Source: Paracoccaceae bacterium (GTDB lineage Bacteria > Pseudomonadota > Alphaproteobacteria > Rhodobacterales > Rhodobacteraceae). Taken from it: DNA of 64,000 nt. Below are positions 20,279 to 28,892 of the stretch, piece by piece. The notes beneath the pieces were generated by a model. That model saw only the letters and a list, made by a program, of their open reading frames with translations, was not told the origin of the DNA and searched no databases. The stretch spans positions 124,001-188,000 of the forward strand of contig JANSYL010000003.1 of the NCBI GenBank assembly GCA_024742455.1. Reading direction: 5' to 3'. The first letter of the stretch is position 1. Each line of letters starts with the position of its first letter. The position numbers and the translations under genes were made by a program.

Positions 20279-21163
20279 ATGGGCGAAACCCGACCGATGA
20301 GCGAGGACCCGCCCAACAGGCTGGCCCCGGGCCTTTACCTCGTGGCCACCCCGATCGGATCGGCCCGCGACATCACGCTGAGGGCGCTCGATATCCTTGC
20401 CGCCGCCGATGTCCTGGCCGCCGAGGATACGCGCAGCGCACGCCGCCTCATGGAAATCCACGGCATCGCGCTCGCCGGCCGGCCGCTGATCGCCTATCAC
20501 GACCAGAACGGCCCCCAGGCCCGGCCCCGGGTGATGGCGGCGCTGGCAGAGGGCAGATCGGTGGCCTATGTCTCGGACGCGGGCACGCCGCTGATCGCCG
20601 ACCCCGGCTACCAGCTTGTGCGCGCGGCCCTGGCCGGGGCGCATCCGGTGACCGCGGCGCCCGGGCCGAGCGCCGTCCTGACCGCGCTCAGCCTGTCGGG
20701 CCTGCCGACCGACCGGTTCCTTTTCGCGGGCTTTCCGCCGCCCAAGGGCGGTGCGCGGCAGCGCTGGCTGGCGGAGCTGGCCGACACCCCGGCGACGCTG
20801 GTGATGTTCGAAAGCCCGAAACGGATTCACCGTTTGTTAGAAGAACTCTGCCAGGCATGGGACGCAGACCGCCCGGCGGCGCTCTGCCGGGAACTGACCA
20901 AACGCTTCGAAGAGGTGCGCCGTGGCCCCCTGTCAGACCTCCGCGATGCCGTCGCCACCGATCCGCCGCGCGGGGAAATCGTGCTTGTGGTCGGGCAGGG
21001 GGCCGCGGCGGCCACCGATCAGGACGTGGTCGATGCCGCCTTGCGCGCGGCCCTGGCCGATCAGCCGGTCAAGGCGGCCAGTGCCGCCGTGGCGACAGAA
21101 TTGGGGCTGCCCCGGCGCGACATGTATCAGCGTGCGCTGGACCTGAAGAAGGCGGAAGAATGA
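20279..21163 (+). CDS. rsmI: 16S rRNA 2'-O-ribose C1402 methyltransferase
   Basis: 294-residue SAM-dependent methyltransferase of the tetrapyrrole-methylase fold that modifies C1402 in the ribosomal P site. Typical motifs are PGLYLVATPIGSARDITLRALDIL, AAEDTRSARRLM, the glycine-rich SDAGTPLIADPGYQLV, APGPSAVLTALSLSGLP, and the RsmI-specific C-terminal RRDMYQRALDLKK. A second ATG 18 bases downstream is an alternative start. The stop overlaps the yraN ATG (ATGA). Confidence 0.96.
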   Translation: MGETRPMSEDPPNRLAPGLYLVATPIGSARDITLRALDILAAADVLAAEDTRSARRLMEIHGIALAGRPLIAYHDQNGPQARPRVMAALAEGRSVAYVSDAGTPLIADPGYQLVRAALAGAHPVTAAPGPSAVLTALSLSGLPTDRFLFAGFPPPKGGARQRWLAELADTPATLVMFESPKRIHRLLEELCQAWDADRPAALCRELTKRFEEVRRGPLSDLRDAVATDPPRGEIVLVVGQGAAAATDQDVVDAALRAALADQPVKAASAAVATELGLPRRDMYQRALDLKKAEE

Positions 21164-21513
21164 GTGGTCTGACATCCTATCTGGCCGGAAAGGCCGCCGA
21201 GGAACAGGTGCTTGCCGATTACCTGGCGCGCGGGCACCGGCTGGTCTGCCGCCGCTGGCGCGGGCGCGGCGGCGAGATCGACCTGGTCCTGTCCGACGGG
21301 GAAAACCTCGTCTTCGTCGAGGTGAAGAAATCGGCAACCTGCGCGATGGCCGCGATGCGCCTGTCGCCCCGCCAGATCGCCCGCCTTCTCAAAAGCGCCG
21401 AGGATTGCCTCGGGTTCTTCCCGCGTCAGTCCCTGACACCGATGCGCTTCGACGTGGCCCTGGTGGACGGGGCAGGCCGGATCGACGTCGTCGAAAACGC
21501 GCTCGCCGGCTGA
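21160..21513 (+). CDS. yraN: UPF0102 (YraN) family protein
   Basis: 117-residue protein with a restriction-endonuclease-like core: RRWRGRGGEIDLVLSDGENLVFVEVKK contains the E-D-ExK pattern of the fold. Some UPF0102 proteins have been linked to Holliday-junction or DNA processing, but the physiological role remains unclear. It overlaps rsmI by four bases, reproducing the widespread rsmI-yraN pairing. The frame is open far upstream, but only the ATG at 21160 gives the conserved N-terminus. Confidence 0.93.
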   Translation: MSGLTSYLAGKAAEEQVLADYLARGHRLVCRRWRGRGGEIDLVLSDGENLVFVEVKKSATCAMAAMRLSPRQIARLLKSAEDCLGFFPRQSLTPMRFDVALVDGAGRIDVVENALAG

Positions 21514-21593
21514 CGGCCCCATTGCGCCCACGCGCCCTGCGGTCCAGATAGAACCGGCCCGGATGGGACCGGGCAAGGGGCAGGGAGCGTGCG

Positions 21594-22532
21594 ATGAAGG
21601 TTGCCTTTCAAATGGACCCGATCGGGTCCGTCGATATCGATGCCGACAGCAGCTTTCGCCTCGCCGAAGAGGCGCAGGCCCGGGGCCATGAGCTGTTTTT
21701 CTACACACCCGATCACCTGTCCTACCGCGAGGGCCGGATCATGGCGTCGGCCGCGCCATTGAAGGTGCAGCGGGTCCGGGGCGATCACGCCACGCTCGGC
21801 CCCGTGGCCGATCTGGACCTCGCCGATGTCGATGTCGTCTGGCTGCGCCAGGACCCGCCCTTCGACATGGGATATATCACCACCACCCATCTGCTCGACC
21901 GGCTCAAGGGGCGGACACTGGTCGTGAATGATCCGTTCTGGGTCCGCAATGCGCCCGAGAAACTGCTGGTCCTCGATTTTCCCGACCTCATGCCCCCGAC
22001 GACGATCGCCCGCGACCTCGACGTGCTGAAATCCTTCAAGGCCGCCCATGGCGACATCATCCTCAAGCCGCTTTACGGCAATGGCGGTGCCGGGGTGTTC
22101 CGGCTGGGCCCCGAGGACCGCAATCTCAATTCGCTTCATGAACTCTTCGCGGCGATCAACCGCGAACCCCTGATCGCGCAGAAATTCCTGCCCGCCGTGG
22201 CAAGGGGCGACAAGCGGGTGATCCTGGTCGATGGTGACCCGGTCGGCGCGATCAACCGTGTCCCGGCCAAGGGCGAAACCCGGTCGAACATGCATGTGGG
22301 CGGGCGGCCCGAGAAATCGGCGCTGACCGATCGCGACCGCGAAATCTGCGCCGCCATCGGGCCAAGGCTGCGCGAGATGGGGCAGGTCTTCGTGGGTATC
22401 GACGTGATCGGGGACCACCTCACCGAGATCAACCTGACCTCTCCCACCGGCATTCAGGAGCTTGAACGCTTCGACGGCATCAATGTCGCCGTCAAAATCT
22501 GGGAGGCGGTCGAGGCGCGCCTAGCCGGCTGA
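21594..22532 (+). CDS. gshB: glutathione synthetase
   Basis: 312-residue ATP-grasp ligase that joins gamma-glutamylcysteine and glycine. It starts [20 protein letters not shown], which carries the conserved MDP...I..D motif. It shows [17 protein letters not shown] (ATP-binding), [29 protein letters not shown] (with Arg for substrate), and [18 protein letters not shown] at the C-terminus. It lies 80 bases after yraN, possibly in the same unit, and its 3' end overlaps comM on the other strand by 12 bases. Confidence 0.97.
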   Translation: MKVAFQMDPIGSVDIDADSSFRLAEEAQARGHELFFYTPDHLSYREGRIMASAAPLKVQRVRGDHATLGPVADLDLADVDVVWLRQDPPFDMGYITTTHLLDRLKGRTLVVNDPFWVRNAPEKLLVLDFPDLMPPTTIARDLDVLKSFKAAHGDIILKPLYGNGGAGVFRLGPEDRNLNSLHELFAAINREPLIAQKFLPAVARGDKRVILVDGDPVGAINRVPAKGETRSNMHVGGRPEKSALTDRDREICAAIGPRLREMGQVFVGIDVIGDHLTEINLTSPTGIQELERFDGINVAVKIWEAVEARLAG

Positions 22533-24065
22533 CCCCGCCCCGATCAGGCGATAGCCAAGCGCCTCGGCGATATGGGGCTGGCTGATGCTGTCGGCCCCGT
22601 CCAGGTCGGCAATCGTGCGTGCCAGCCTGAGGATGCGGTGATAGCCCCGCGCGGTCAGGCGAATCCGGTCCGCCGCCCGGGACAGCAGGTCCTTTCCCGA
22701 CGCATCCGGCGTCGCGATCTCATCCAGGAGGGCGCCGTCGGCATCGGCATTGACCCGCGCCTTGGCCTTCAGCCTGGCAAACCGGTCGGCCTGCACCTGC
22801 CGTGCGGCCGCGACGCGCGCGGCGATGGCGGCGCTGGTTTCGCCGCTGGCGGGCAGGTCCAGATCGGCATAGGCCACCGGCGGCACCTCCAGCCTCAGGT
22901 CGAACCGGTCCATCAGCGGCCCCGATATCTTGCCCATGTATTCCTCGCCGCAGATCGGCGCCCGGCGGCAGGCTTCGCCGGCATCGTAAAGATGACCGCA
23001 TCGGCACGGGTTGGCCGCGGCGATCAGCAGGAACCGGCAGGGATAGGTGACATGGGCATTGGCGCGCGCCACCACCACATCGCCGGTCTCGATGGGCTGG
23101 CGCAGGGTTTCCAGAACCATGCGCGGGTATTCGGGAAACTCGTCCATGAACAGCACGCCGTTATGGGCAAGGCTGATCTCGCCCGGTTTCGCGCCGCGCC
23201 CGCCGCCGACGATGGCCGCCATCGAGGCGGTATGGTGCGGCGCGCGATAGGGCCGGGTGCGCGAAATCCCCCCGTCCTTCAGCAGGCCCGCCAGCGAATG
23301 GATCATCGAGGTTTCCAGCGCCTCTTCCGCGCCCAGCGGCGGCATCAGGCCCGGCAGGCGCGCGGCCAGCATGGATTTGCCCGATCCGGGGCTGCCGACC
23401 ATCAGCAAATGGTGCCGCCCGGCGGCCGCGATCTCAAGGGCGCGCTTGGCGCGTTCCTGGCCCCGTACCTCCGACAGGCAGGTCGTGCCGCGCGCCTCGA
23501 CCACTTCGCCGGGGGTGGCGGGGGCCAGCGGGCGCCGGTCGGTCAGGTGCGCGATCAGGCCGTCCAGCGTGTCGGCGGCGAAGACCGGGGTCGCGCCGAC
23601 CCAGGCCGCCTCGGCCCCGCATCCCGCCGGGCACAGCAGGACGCGTCCATCCTCCCCGGCGGCCAGCGCGGTGGGCAGCGCCCCGATCACCGGCACCAGC
23701 GCCCCGTCAAGCGACAGCTCGCCCAGCGCCATCGCCGTTTCCACCCTCTCGCGCGGCACGATGTCGAGCGCGGCCAGCAGCGCCAGCGCGATGGGCAGGT
23801 CGAAATGCGACCCTTCCTTGGGCAGGTCGGCGGGCGACAGGTTCACCGTGATCCGCTTCGACGGCAATGCGATCGCCATCGACTGCAGGGCCGTGCGCAC
23901 CCGTTCCTTGGCCTCGGTCACCGCCTTGTCGGGCAGGCCCACGATGGCAAAGCCCGGCAGGCCCGCTACGACGGCGCATTGCACCTCGACCCGGCGGGCC
24001 TGGAGCCCTTCGAAGGCCACGGTGTGGATGCGCGACAGCGACTCGGAGCGGGCCAGATCGAACAT
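22521..24065 (-). CDS. comM: YifB/ComM family Mg-chelatase-like AAA+ ATPase
   Basis: 514-residue protein with an N-terminal Lon-protease-like domain ([33 protein letters not shown]), an AAA+ module with Walker [12 protein letters not shown], and a C-terminal helical lid. Four cysteines in [23 protein letters not shown] suggest zinc binding. ComM homologues are hexameric helicases that promote branch migration when incoming DNA recombines during natural transformation; most bacteria carry one whether or not they are known to be competent. No competence genes are nearby. Confidence 0.93.
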   Translation of the reverse strand: MFDLARSESLSRIHTVAFEGLQARRVEVQCAVVAGLPGFAIVGLPDKAVTEAKERVRTALQSMAIALPSKRITVNLSPADLPKEGSHFDLPIALALLAALDIVPRERVETAMALGELSLDGALVPVIGALPTALAAGEDGRVLLCPAGCGAEAAWVGATPVFAADTLDGLIAHLTDRRPLAPATPGEVVEARGTTCLSEVRGQERAKRALEIAAAGRHHLLMVGSPGSGKSMLAARLPGLMPPLGAEEALETSMIHSLAGLLKDGGISRTRPYRAPHHTASMAAIVGGGRGAKPGEISLAHNGVLFMDEFPEYPRMVLETLRQPIETGDVVVARANAHVTYPCRFLLIAAANPCRCGHLYDAGEACRRAPICGEEYMGKISGPLMDRFDLRLEVPPVAYADLDLPASGETSAAIAARVAAARQVQADRFARLKAKARVNADADGALLDEIATPDASGKDLLSRAADRIRLTARGYHRILRLARTIADLDGADSISQPHIAEALGYRLIGAGSAG

Positions 24066-24138
24066 GGCCCGCAGCCTAGGGCGCGGGTGGTTGTCGAAAT
24101 GTTAACGCGGGCCCGGCGCGGTTAATCGCGGGCCGGGG

Positions 24139-24822
24139 TCAATCGAAGGTGGGAAAGGGGATGCGTTCCAGCGGCGCCTTGTCGTAGCGGGCGATTTCCT
24201 GCGTTTCCTTCATCCCCTCATTGCGCCAGGTCACGAAATCGGGCTGTGTCACGATGGCCCGGGCATACCCTTGCGCCGTGTCCGACATCGGCAGGACATA
24301 GGTCAAAAGCCGGGTGGCGACGGGCGCATAGAACGCATCGGCCAGCGTGAAATCGCCGTAAAGGAACGGGCCGCCGGACCGGTCCAGCGCCCGGGCCCAG
24401 ATCGTTTCGATGCGCGCGACATCCGCCAGCACCGCATCGGAGGGCCTGAACCCCGCCCAGGCATTGCGCAGGTTCACCTGGCAATTGCCGCGCAGGTCGG
24501 CGAACCCGTCATGCATTTCGCAGATGATGCTCATCGCCTCGGCCCGCTCGACCGGGTCCGCGGGCAACAGGCCCCGGTCCGGGAACGCCTCGGTCAGGTG
24601 CCAGGCAATCGCCAGGCTGTCGGCCAGGATCCCGCCTTCGGGCGTGCGCATCACCGGCACCGTGCGGTTGCCGCCAAAGGCTGTGACCTCCGCGTGAAAG
24701 CTCGGCCCGTAGATCTCGATCTTTTCAAGCGTCACCGGGATGCCGAAGGGCGCGCAGGACAGCCAGGCCCTGAGCGACCAGCTGGAATAGGACTGTTGTC
24801 CGATCAAAAGCGTGTAAGTCAT
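24139..24822 (-). CDS. glutathione S-transferase family protein
   Basis: 227-residue GST with an N-terminal thioredoxin fold. The QQSYSSWSLRAWLS start has Ser/Trp where the catalytic Ser lies in the YfcF/zeta-like subgroup, and NRTVPVM follows with the cis-Pro. The C-terminal part is all-helical and contains FLYGDFTLADAFYAPVATRL. The ATG at 24822 removes a 21-residue non-conserved upstream extension. Substrate is not predictable. Confidence 0.88.
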   Translation of the reverse strand: MTYTLLIGQQSYSSWSLRAWLSCAPFGIPVTLEKIEIYGPSFHAEVTAFGGNRTVPVMRTPEGGILADSLAIAWHLTEAFPDRGLLPADPVERAEAMSIICEMHDGFADLRGNCQVNLRNAWAGFRPSDAVLADVARIETIWARALDRSGGPFLYGDFTLADAFYAPVATRLLTYVLPMSDTAQGYARAIVTQPDFVTWRNEGMKETQEIARYDKAPLERIPFPTFD

Positions 24823-24881
24823 GGCCCCGACCCTGCGGCGCGCCCGGTGCGGCGTCAACGCAATGCTGCTGATCTGCCCGA

Positions 24882-25460
24882 TCAAGGCTTGTGATTGATC
24901 CGCCCGATCCGCCAGCCGGTGCCGTCCGGCAGCACCTCCGTTACCGACAGGGTGTCGATCCTGTGGCCAAGCGCATCATGGGCCGTCATTGCCCCCGCCG
25001 CGCTCAGATGCGCCAGGATCGCGCCGAAATGGGCGACGGCGATCAGGGGGCGGCCGCCCGTGGCCTGCCGCGCCCGGTCGATCGCGGCGCCGACCCGCGC
25101 GGCGACGGCATTCCAGCTTTCGCCGCCCGGCGGCGCGACATCGCCCGGGTCTTCCCAGAACCGGCGGCTGAGATCTGGGTCGCGGTCGGCCACTTCGGAA
25201 AAATGCAGCCCGTCCCAGGCGCCGAAATCGAACTCGCGCAGGCCGGGGTCATGGGGCAGGCGGTCGCGCGCGCCCAGGATCGCGTCCGCCGTCGTCACCG
25301 CGCGCAGCAGGTCGGACGAGATCACCACCGCGTCCCCGGGCAGGAAGGCGTCCAGCCGGGCGAGGGCGGCGGTATCCGACAGGTCGGCGGGCACATCGCG
25401 CCACCCGGTAAAGGCGGTCTGGTGGGTCGGGCCGTGGCGCACCCAGTAAACGCGCGTCAT
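24882..25460 (-). CDS. histidine phosphatase family protein (CobC-like)
   Basis: 192-residue phosphoglycerate-mutase-type phosphatase with the catalytic VRHGPT motif at residues 7-12, SSDLLRAVTTADAI, EFDFGAWDG with catalytic Glu, and the second histidine in IAVAHFGAILAHL. The ATG overlaps the cobU stop (ATGA). With that partner, an alpha-ribazole-5'-phosphate phosphatase role (CobC) in cobalamin nucleotide-loop assembly is plausible. The family has broad specificity, so this is inferred from context. Confidence 0.85.
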   Translation of the reverse strand: MTRVYWVRHGPTHQTAFTGWRDVPADLSDTAALARLDAFLPGDAVVISSDLLRAVTTADAILGARDRLPHDPGLREFDFGAWDGLHFSEVADRDPDLSRRFWEDPGDVAPPGGESWNAVAARVGAAIDRARQATGGRPLIAVAHFGAILAHLSAAGAMTAHDALGHRIDTLSVTEVLPDGTGWRIGRINHKP

Positions 25461-25996
25461 TGCGCGAGCCCGGGCAGGGGGCCCTTCAAAGCCTGCGGCA
25501 GACCCACCGTCACCTGCACCACGCAATCGGCCCGGGCCGCCACGGCCTGGTTGGCGCGGCCCTGCACCCCGCGAAACGCGCGGCCGAGCGACGTATCGGG
25601 CACCACGCCCGCGCCCACCTCGTTGCTGACGATCACGACGGGGGTGGCAAGACCGGCCACACGGTCCAGCATCAGGTCCACCTCGGCCAGCGCATCGCGC
25701 TCGGCCAGCATCAGGTTCGACAGCCACAGCGTCAGGCAATCCAGCAGCACCGCGTGCCCCGGCCCGGTCCGGACAAGCGCCCCCGTCACATCCAGCGGCG
25801 CCTCCTGCGTCTGCCATCCATGCGCCGCCCGCGCGGCCCGGTGCGCGGCGATCTTGGCGGCCATCTCGTCGTCGAAGGCCTCGGCCGTGGCGATATAGGT
25901 CCGGGCAAGCCCCGAGGCCCGGACCAGCGCCTCGGCATAGGCGGATTTGCCCGAGGCGGCGGCCCCGATCACGAAGGTCAGCTTGGGCAGGGGCAA
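25457..25996 (-). CDS. cobU: adenosylcobinamide kinase / adenosylcobinamide-phosphate guanylyltransferase
   Basis: 179-residue bifunctional enzyme (also called CobP). It phosphorylates adenosylcobinamide and transfers GMP to it during cobalamin assembly. It shows Walker A GAAASGKSAYAE at about 11-22, YIATAEAFDDEM, the guanylylation-region histidine in KIAAHRAARAAHGW, LLDCLTLWLSNLM, and VSNEVGAGVVPDTSLGRAFRG. No cobalamin riboswitch fits in the 97-base gap to rpoH. Confidence 0.94.
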   Translation of the reverse strand: MPLPKLTFVIGAAASGKSAYAEALVRASGLARTYIATAEAFDDEMAAKIAAHRAARAAHGWQTQEAPLDVTGALVRTGPGHAVLLDCLTLWLSNLMLAERDALAEVDLMLDRVAGLATPVVIVSNEVGAGVVPDTSLGRAFRGVQGRANQAVAARADCVVQVTVGLPQALKGPLPGLAQ

Positions 25997-26012
25997 TTTT
26001 CTTTCCCTAAAA

Positions 26013-26043
26013 GTGAACCGGACGGTGTTTCGCTGCGTATCCC
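26013..26043 (+). promoter_or_regulatory. possible ECF-type promoter of rpoH
   Basis: GTGAACC (26013-26019), 16 bases, then CGTATCCC (26036-26043). It resembles the GAAC-type -35 and CGT-type -10 of extracytoplasmic-function sigma promoters and would give a leader of roughly 45 bases. RpoHII of R. sphaeroides is known to be under RpoE control, which makes such a promoter plausible. The match is partial and was judged by eye. Confidence 0.3.
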
Positions 26044-26093
26044 TTACAAAACTGCTTGCTGGAACACCAATCAGACCGAACAGGGGGTTCGTT

Positions 26094-26975
26094 ATGGCGC
26101 TTGATATGGGTGGAGAACATTCGCTGTCACGGCGCGCGATGCGCGCTGAACTTCTGGACGCGGAGACCGAGCTGAAACTGGCCTATGCCTGGCGCGACCA
26201 GCGCGACGAGGAAGCGCTGCACCGCCTCATCACCGCCTACATGCGACTGGCGATCTCGATGGCGGCCAAGTTCAAGCGCTACGGCGCCCCAATGAACGAC
26301 CTGATCCAGGAAGCGGGCCTTGGCCTGATGAAGGCCGCCGACAAGTTCGACCCCGATCGCGGCGTGCGGTTCTCGACCTACGCGGTCTGGTGGATCAAGG
26401 CCTCGATCCAGGATTACGTGATGCGCAACTGGTCGATGGTGCGAACAGGGTCGACCTCCAGCCAGAAATCGCTGTTCTTCAACATGCGCCGGGTGCAGGC
26501 GCGGCTAGAACGCGAGGCGATGGCCAATGGCGAAACACTCGACAAGCACCAGCTGCGCCAGATGATCGCCACCGAGGTCGGCGTGCCGCTGCATGATGTC
26601 GAGATGATGGAAGGCCGGCTTGCCGGGTCCGACTATTCGCTCAACGCCACCCAGTCGGTCGAGGATGAAGGCCGCGAATGGATCGACACGCTGGAAGATG
26701 ACAGCGAACAGGCCGCCGAAACCGTCGAACACGCCCATGACACCGAGCAATTGCGCGAATGGCTGATCGCCTCGATGCAGCAGCTCAATGAACGCGAACG
26801 CTTCATCGTGCGTGAACGCAAGCTGCGCGAAGAACCCCGCACGCTGGAAAGCCTTGGCAACGAACTGGGCCTGAGCAAGGAACGCGTCCGCCAGCTTGAG
26901 GCCGCGGCCTTCGGCAAGATGCGCAAGTCGCTCGAAGCACAGTCGAAGGAGGTTCGGTCATTCCTCGCTCTGTGA
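26094..26975 (+). CDS. rpoH: RNA polymerase sigma-32 factor, RpoHII type
   Basis: 293-residue heat-shock-type sigma factor. Region 2 is DLIQEAGLGLMKAADKFDPDRGVRFSTYAVWWIKASIQDYVMRNWSMVR. The RpoH box appears as SQKSLFFNMRRVQ. Region 4.2 contains TLESLGNELGLSKERVRQLEAAAFGKMRKSL. The N-terminus (MALDMGGEHSLSRRAMRAELLDAETELKLAYAWRD) matches RpoHII of Rhodobacterales rather than RpoHI. RpoHII mediates singlet-oxygen and oxidative-stress responses in R. sphaeroides, including glutathione-dependent defences; gshB and a GST gene lie within 6 kb, though in separate units. Its stop overlaps a small ORF. Confidence 0.95.
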   Translation: MALDMGGEHSLSRRAMRAELLDAETELKLAYAWRDQRDEEALHRLITAYMRLAISMAAKFKRYGAPMNDLIQEAGLGLMKAADKFDPDRGVRFSTYAVWWIKASIQDYVMRNWSMVRTGSTSSQKSLFFNMRRVQARLEREAMANGETLDKHQLRQMIATEVGVPLHDVEMMEGRLAGSDYSLNATQSVEDEGREWIDTLEDDSEQAAETVEHAHDTEQLREWLIASMQQLNERERFIVRERKLREEPRTLESLGNELGLSKERVRQLEAAAFGKMRKSLEAQSKEVRSFLAL

Positions 26976-27109
26976 TGCTCCACGCGCCGCTGGCGCTTCT
27001 GGCCGGGCTCTTCGCCATCACCCTTCTGGTGGCCAGCCCCGAAGGCGGCTTTGCGGCCTCTGACCTGATGTCCGGCGCGTCGCTTCAGGGTCTGGCGACC
27101 CTGCGCTGA
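26975..27109 (+). CDS. small hydrophobic peptide ORF overlapping the rpoH stop
   Basis: 44-residue ORF whose ATG overlaps the rpoH stop (TGATG). It has a hydrophobic N-terminal segment (ALLAGLFAITLLVASP) resembling a signal peptide or one membrane span, then a short small-residue tail. A strong AAGGAGG lies inside the rpoH 3' end at 26946-26952, too far (22 bases) for this ATG but seven bases before an in-frame ATT at 26960. Family unknown. The one-base overlap suggests translational coupling, but a chance ORF cannot be excluded. Confidence 0.4.
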   Translation: MLHAPLALLAGLFAITLLVASPEGGFAASDLMSGASLQGLATLR

Positions 27110-27178
27110 CCCGCGATACCGATTGCCCCGGTGCCGCGCAGTCCCTAGGGTCTGCGCGGCATTTGCATTGAGGGCGGC

Positions 27179-28387
27179 ATGGCGCTGGCAAACCGGAAAA
27201 TCCTGCTGATCATCGCGGGCGGCATCGCGGCGTTCAAATCGCTCGACCTGATCCGCCGGTTGCGCGAACAGGGCGCGTCGGTGACGCCGGTGCTGACCCG
27301 CGCGGCCGAGGAATTCGTCACCCCGCTCTCGGCCTCGGCGCTGGCGGCGCAAAAGGTCTATCGCGATCTCTTCGACCTGACGGATGAGGCCGAGATGGGC
27401 CATATCGAGCTCAGCCGCGCCGCAGACCTTGTCGTCGTGGCCCCGGCGACGGCGGATCTCATGGCCAAGATGGCGGGCGGCCACGCCAATGACCTCGCCT
27501 CCACCCTTCTGATGGCCACCGACAAACGCGTGCTGATCGCGCCCGCGATGAATGTCCGGATGTGGACCCACCCGGCCACGCAAAGGAACCTCGCCACGCT
27601 CAGGGGCGACGGCGTGCTGGTCGTCGGCCCCGATGATGGTGAAATGGCCTGTGGTGAATTCGGCCCGGGCCGCATGGCCGAGGTGCCGGATATCGTGGCC
27701 GCCATCGACGCGGCCCTCGGGCATGGCCCGCTGACGGGGCGGCGCGTCATCGTCACCTCCGGCCCCACCCATGAACCCATCGACCCGGTGCGCTATATCG
27801 CCAACCGGTCCTCGGGCGCGCAGGGCACGGCGCTGGCCGCCGCCTTGCGCGATCTCGGGGCCGAGGTTGTTTTCGTCACCGGCCCCGCCACCGTGCCGCC
27901 GCCCGCAGGCGTGCAGGTGGTCGCGGTCGAAACGGCCATGCAGATGCAGGACGCGGTCACATCCGCCCTGCCGGCCGATGCCGCCATCTTCGCCGCCGCC
28001 GTCGCCGACTGGCGGATGGACAAGGCGCATGGCTCGAAGCTGAAGAAATCAAGGGACGGCCTGCCCGTTCTGGACTTCGCAGAAAACCCCGACATCCTGG
28101 CCGGGGTGGCGCAGATGAAGGCAGGCCGCCCCCGGCTCGTCGTGGGCTTCGCCGCCGAAACCGATGATGTCGCCCGTCACGCCACCGAAAAACGCGCGCG
28201 CAAGGGCTGTGACTGGATCGTTGCCAATGATGTCTCCCCCGAAACGGGTATCATGGGCGGCACGGAAAACGCGGTGATGCTGATCACCGAAGACGGGGCC
28301 GAGACCTGGCCGCGCCTGCCCAAGGCTCAGGTCGCCACCCGGCTCGCCGCCCGCATCGCGGACGCATTGGCGCAGCGCGGCGCATGA
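27179..28387 (+). CDS. coaBC: phosphopantothenoylcysteine decarboxylase / phosphopantothenate-cysteine ligase
   Basis: 402-residue bifunctional coenzyme A biosynthesis enzyme. The N-terminal FMN-dependent CoaC part has KILLIIAGGIAAFKSLDLIRRL and the substrate clamp PAMNVRMW; the catalytic-His region is MGHIELSRAADLVVVAPATADLMAKMAGGHANDL. The C-terminal CoaB part starts near GRRVIVTSGPTHEPIDPVRYIANRSSG and contains AAVADWR and KGCDWIVANDVS. It lies upstream of dut, the same pairing as in many bacteria. Confidence 0.97.
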   Translation: MALANRKILLIIAGGIAAFKSLDLIRRLREQGASVTPVLTRAAEEFVTPLSASALAAQKVYRDLFDLTDEAEMGHIELSRAADLVVVAPATADLMAKMAGGHANDLASTLLMATDKRVLIAPAMNVRMWTHPATQRNLATLRGDGVLVVGPDDGEMACGEFGPGRMAEVPDIVAAIDAALGHGPLTGRRVIVTSGPTHEPIDPVRYIANRSSGAQGTALAAALRDLGAEVVFVTGPATVPPPAGVQVVAVETAMQMQDAVTSALPADAAIFAAAVADWRMDKAHGSKLKKSRDGLPVLDFAENPDILAGVAQMKAGRPRLVVGFAAETDDVARHATEKRARKGCDWIVANDVSPETGIMGGTENAVMLITEDGAETWPRLPKAQVATRLAARIADALAQRGA

Positions 28388-28415
28388 CGTTGGACGCGCG
28401 CGGACGCCGCGATAG

Positions 28416-28892
28416 ATGCGCCCCATGACGATCACGGTTCACATCATGCGGGAAGACTGGGCCGACCCGGATATCCCCTTGCCCGATTATGCCACGGCAG
28501 GTGCGGCGGGGGCGGACCTGCGGGCCAATTTCCCGCCCGAGACCCGCGCCACGGGTCTGGTGATGCAACCGATGTCGCGCCACATCCTGCCCACGGGCCT
28601 CTGCATCGCCATCCCCGACGGGTATGAAATGCAGGTCAGGCCGCGTTCCGGCCTTGCGCTGAAACACGGCATCACCCTGCCCAACACGCCCGGCACGATC
28701 GACGCCGATTACCGCGGGCCGCTGGGCGTTCTGCTGATCAATTTCGGCGCTGACCCGTTCCCCATCGCCCATGGCGACCGGATCGCGCAGGCGATCATCG
28801 CCCCGGTGGTGCAGGCCCGGTTCGAGGTCGTGACCTCGCTGTCCGATACCGCGCGCGGGTCGGGCGGCTTCGGGTCCACCGGGGTCGGCTGA
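28416..28892 (+). CDS. dut: dUTP diphosphatase
   Basis: 158-residue trimeric dUTPase that converts dUTP to dUMP and diphosphate, keeping uracil out of DNA and supplying dTMP synthesis. All five motifs are visible: [51 protein letters not shown], and the C-terminal P-loop-like [13 protein letters not shown] at 28416 or 28425 are both possible. The stop overlaps the next ATG. Confidence 0.97.
   Translation: MRPMTITVHIMREDWADPDIPLPDYATAGAAGADLRANFPPETRATGLVMQPMSRHILPTGLCIAIPDGYEMQVRPRSGLALKHGITLPNTPGTIDADYRGPLGVLLINFGADPFPIAHGDRIAQAIIAPVVQARFEVVTSLSDTARGSGGFGSTGVG

Noticed and set aside
24112-24137. GC-rich hairpin between the GST and comM genes as a terminator
   Set aside because: The stem is interrupted and no T-run follows; too weak to list as a feature in such GC-rich DNA.
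25997-26093. Possible cobalamin riboswitch upstream of cobU
   Set aside because: The gap to rpoH is only 97 bases, too short for the roughly 200-base aptamer, and no B12-box-like sequence was seen.
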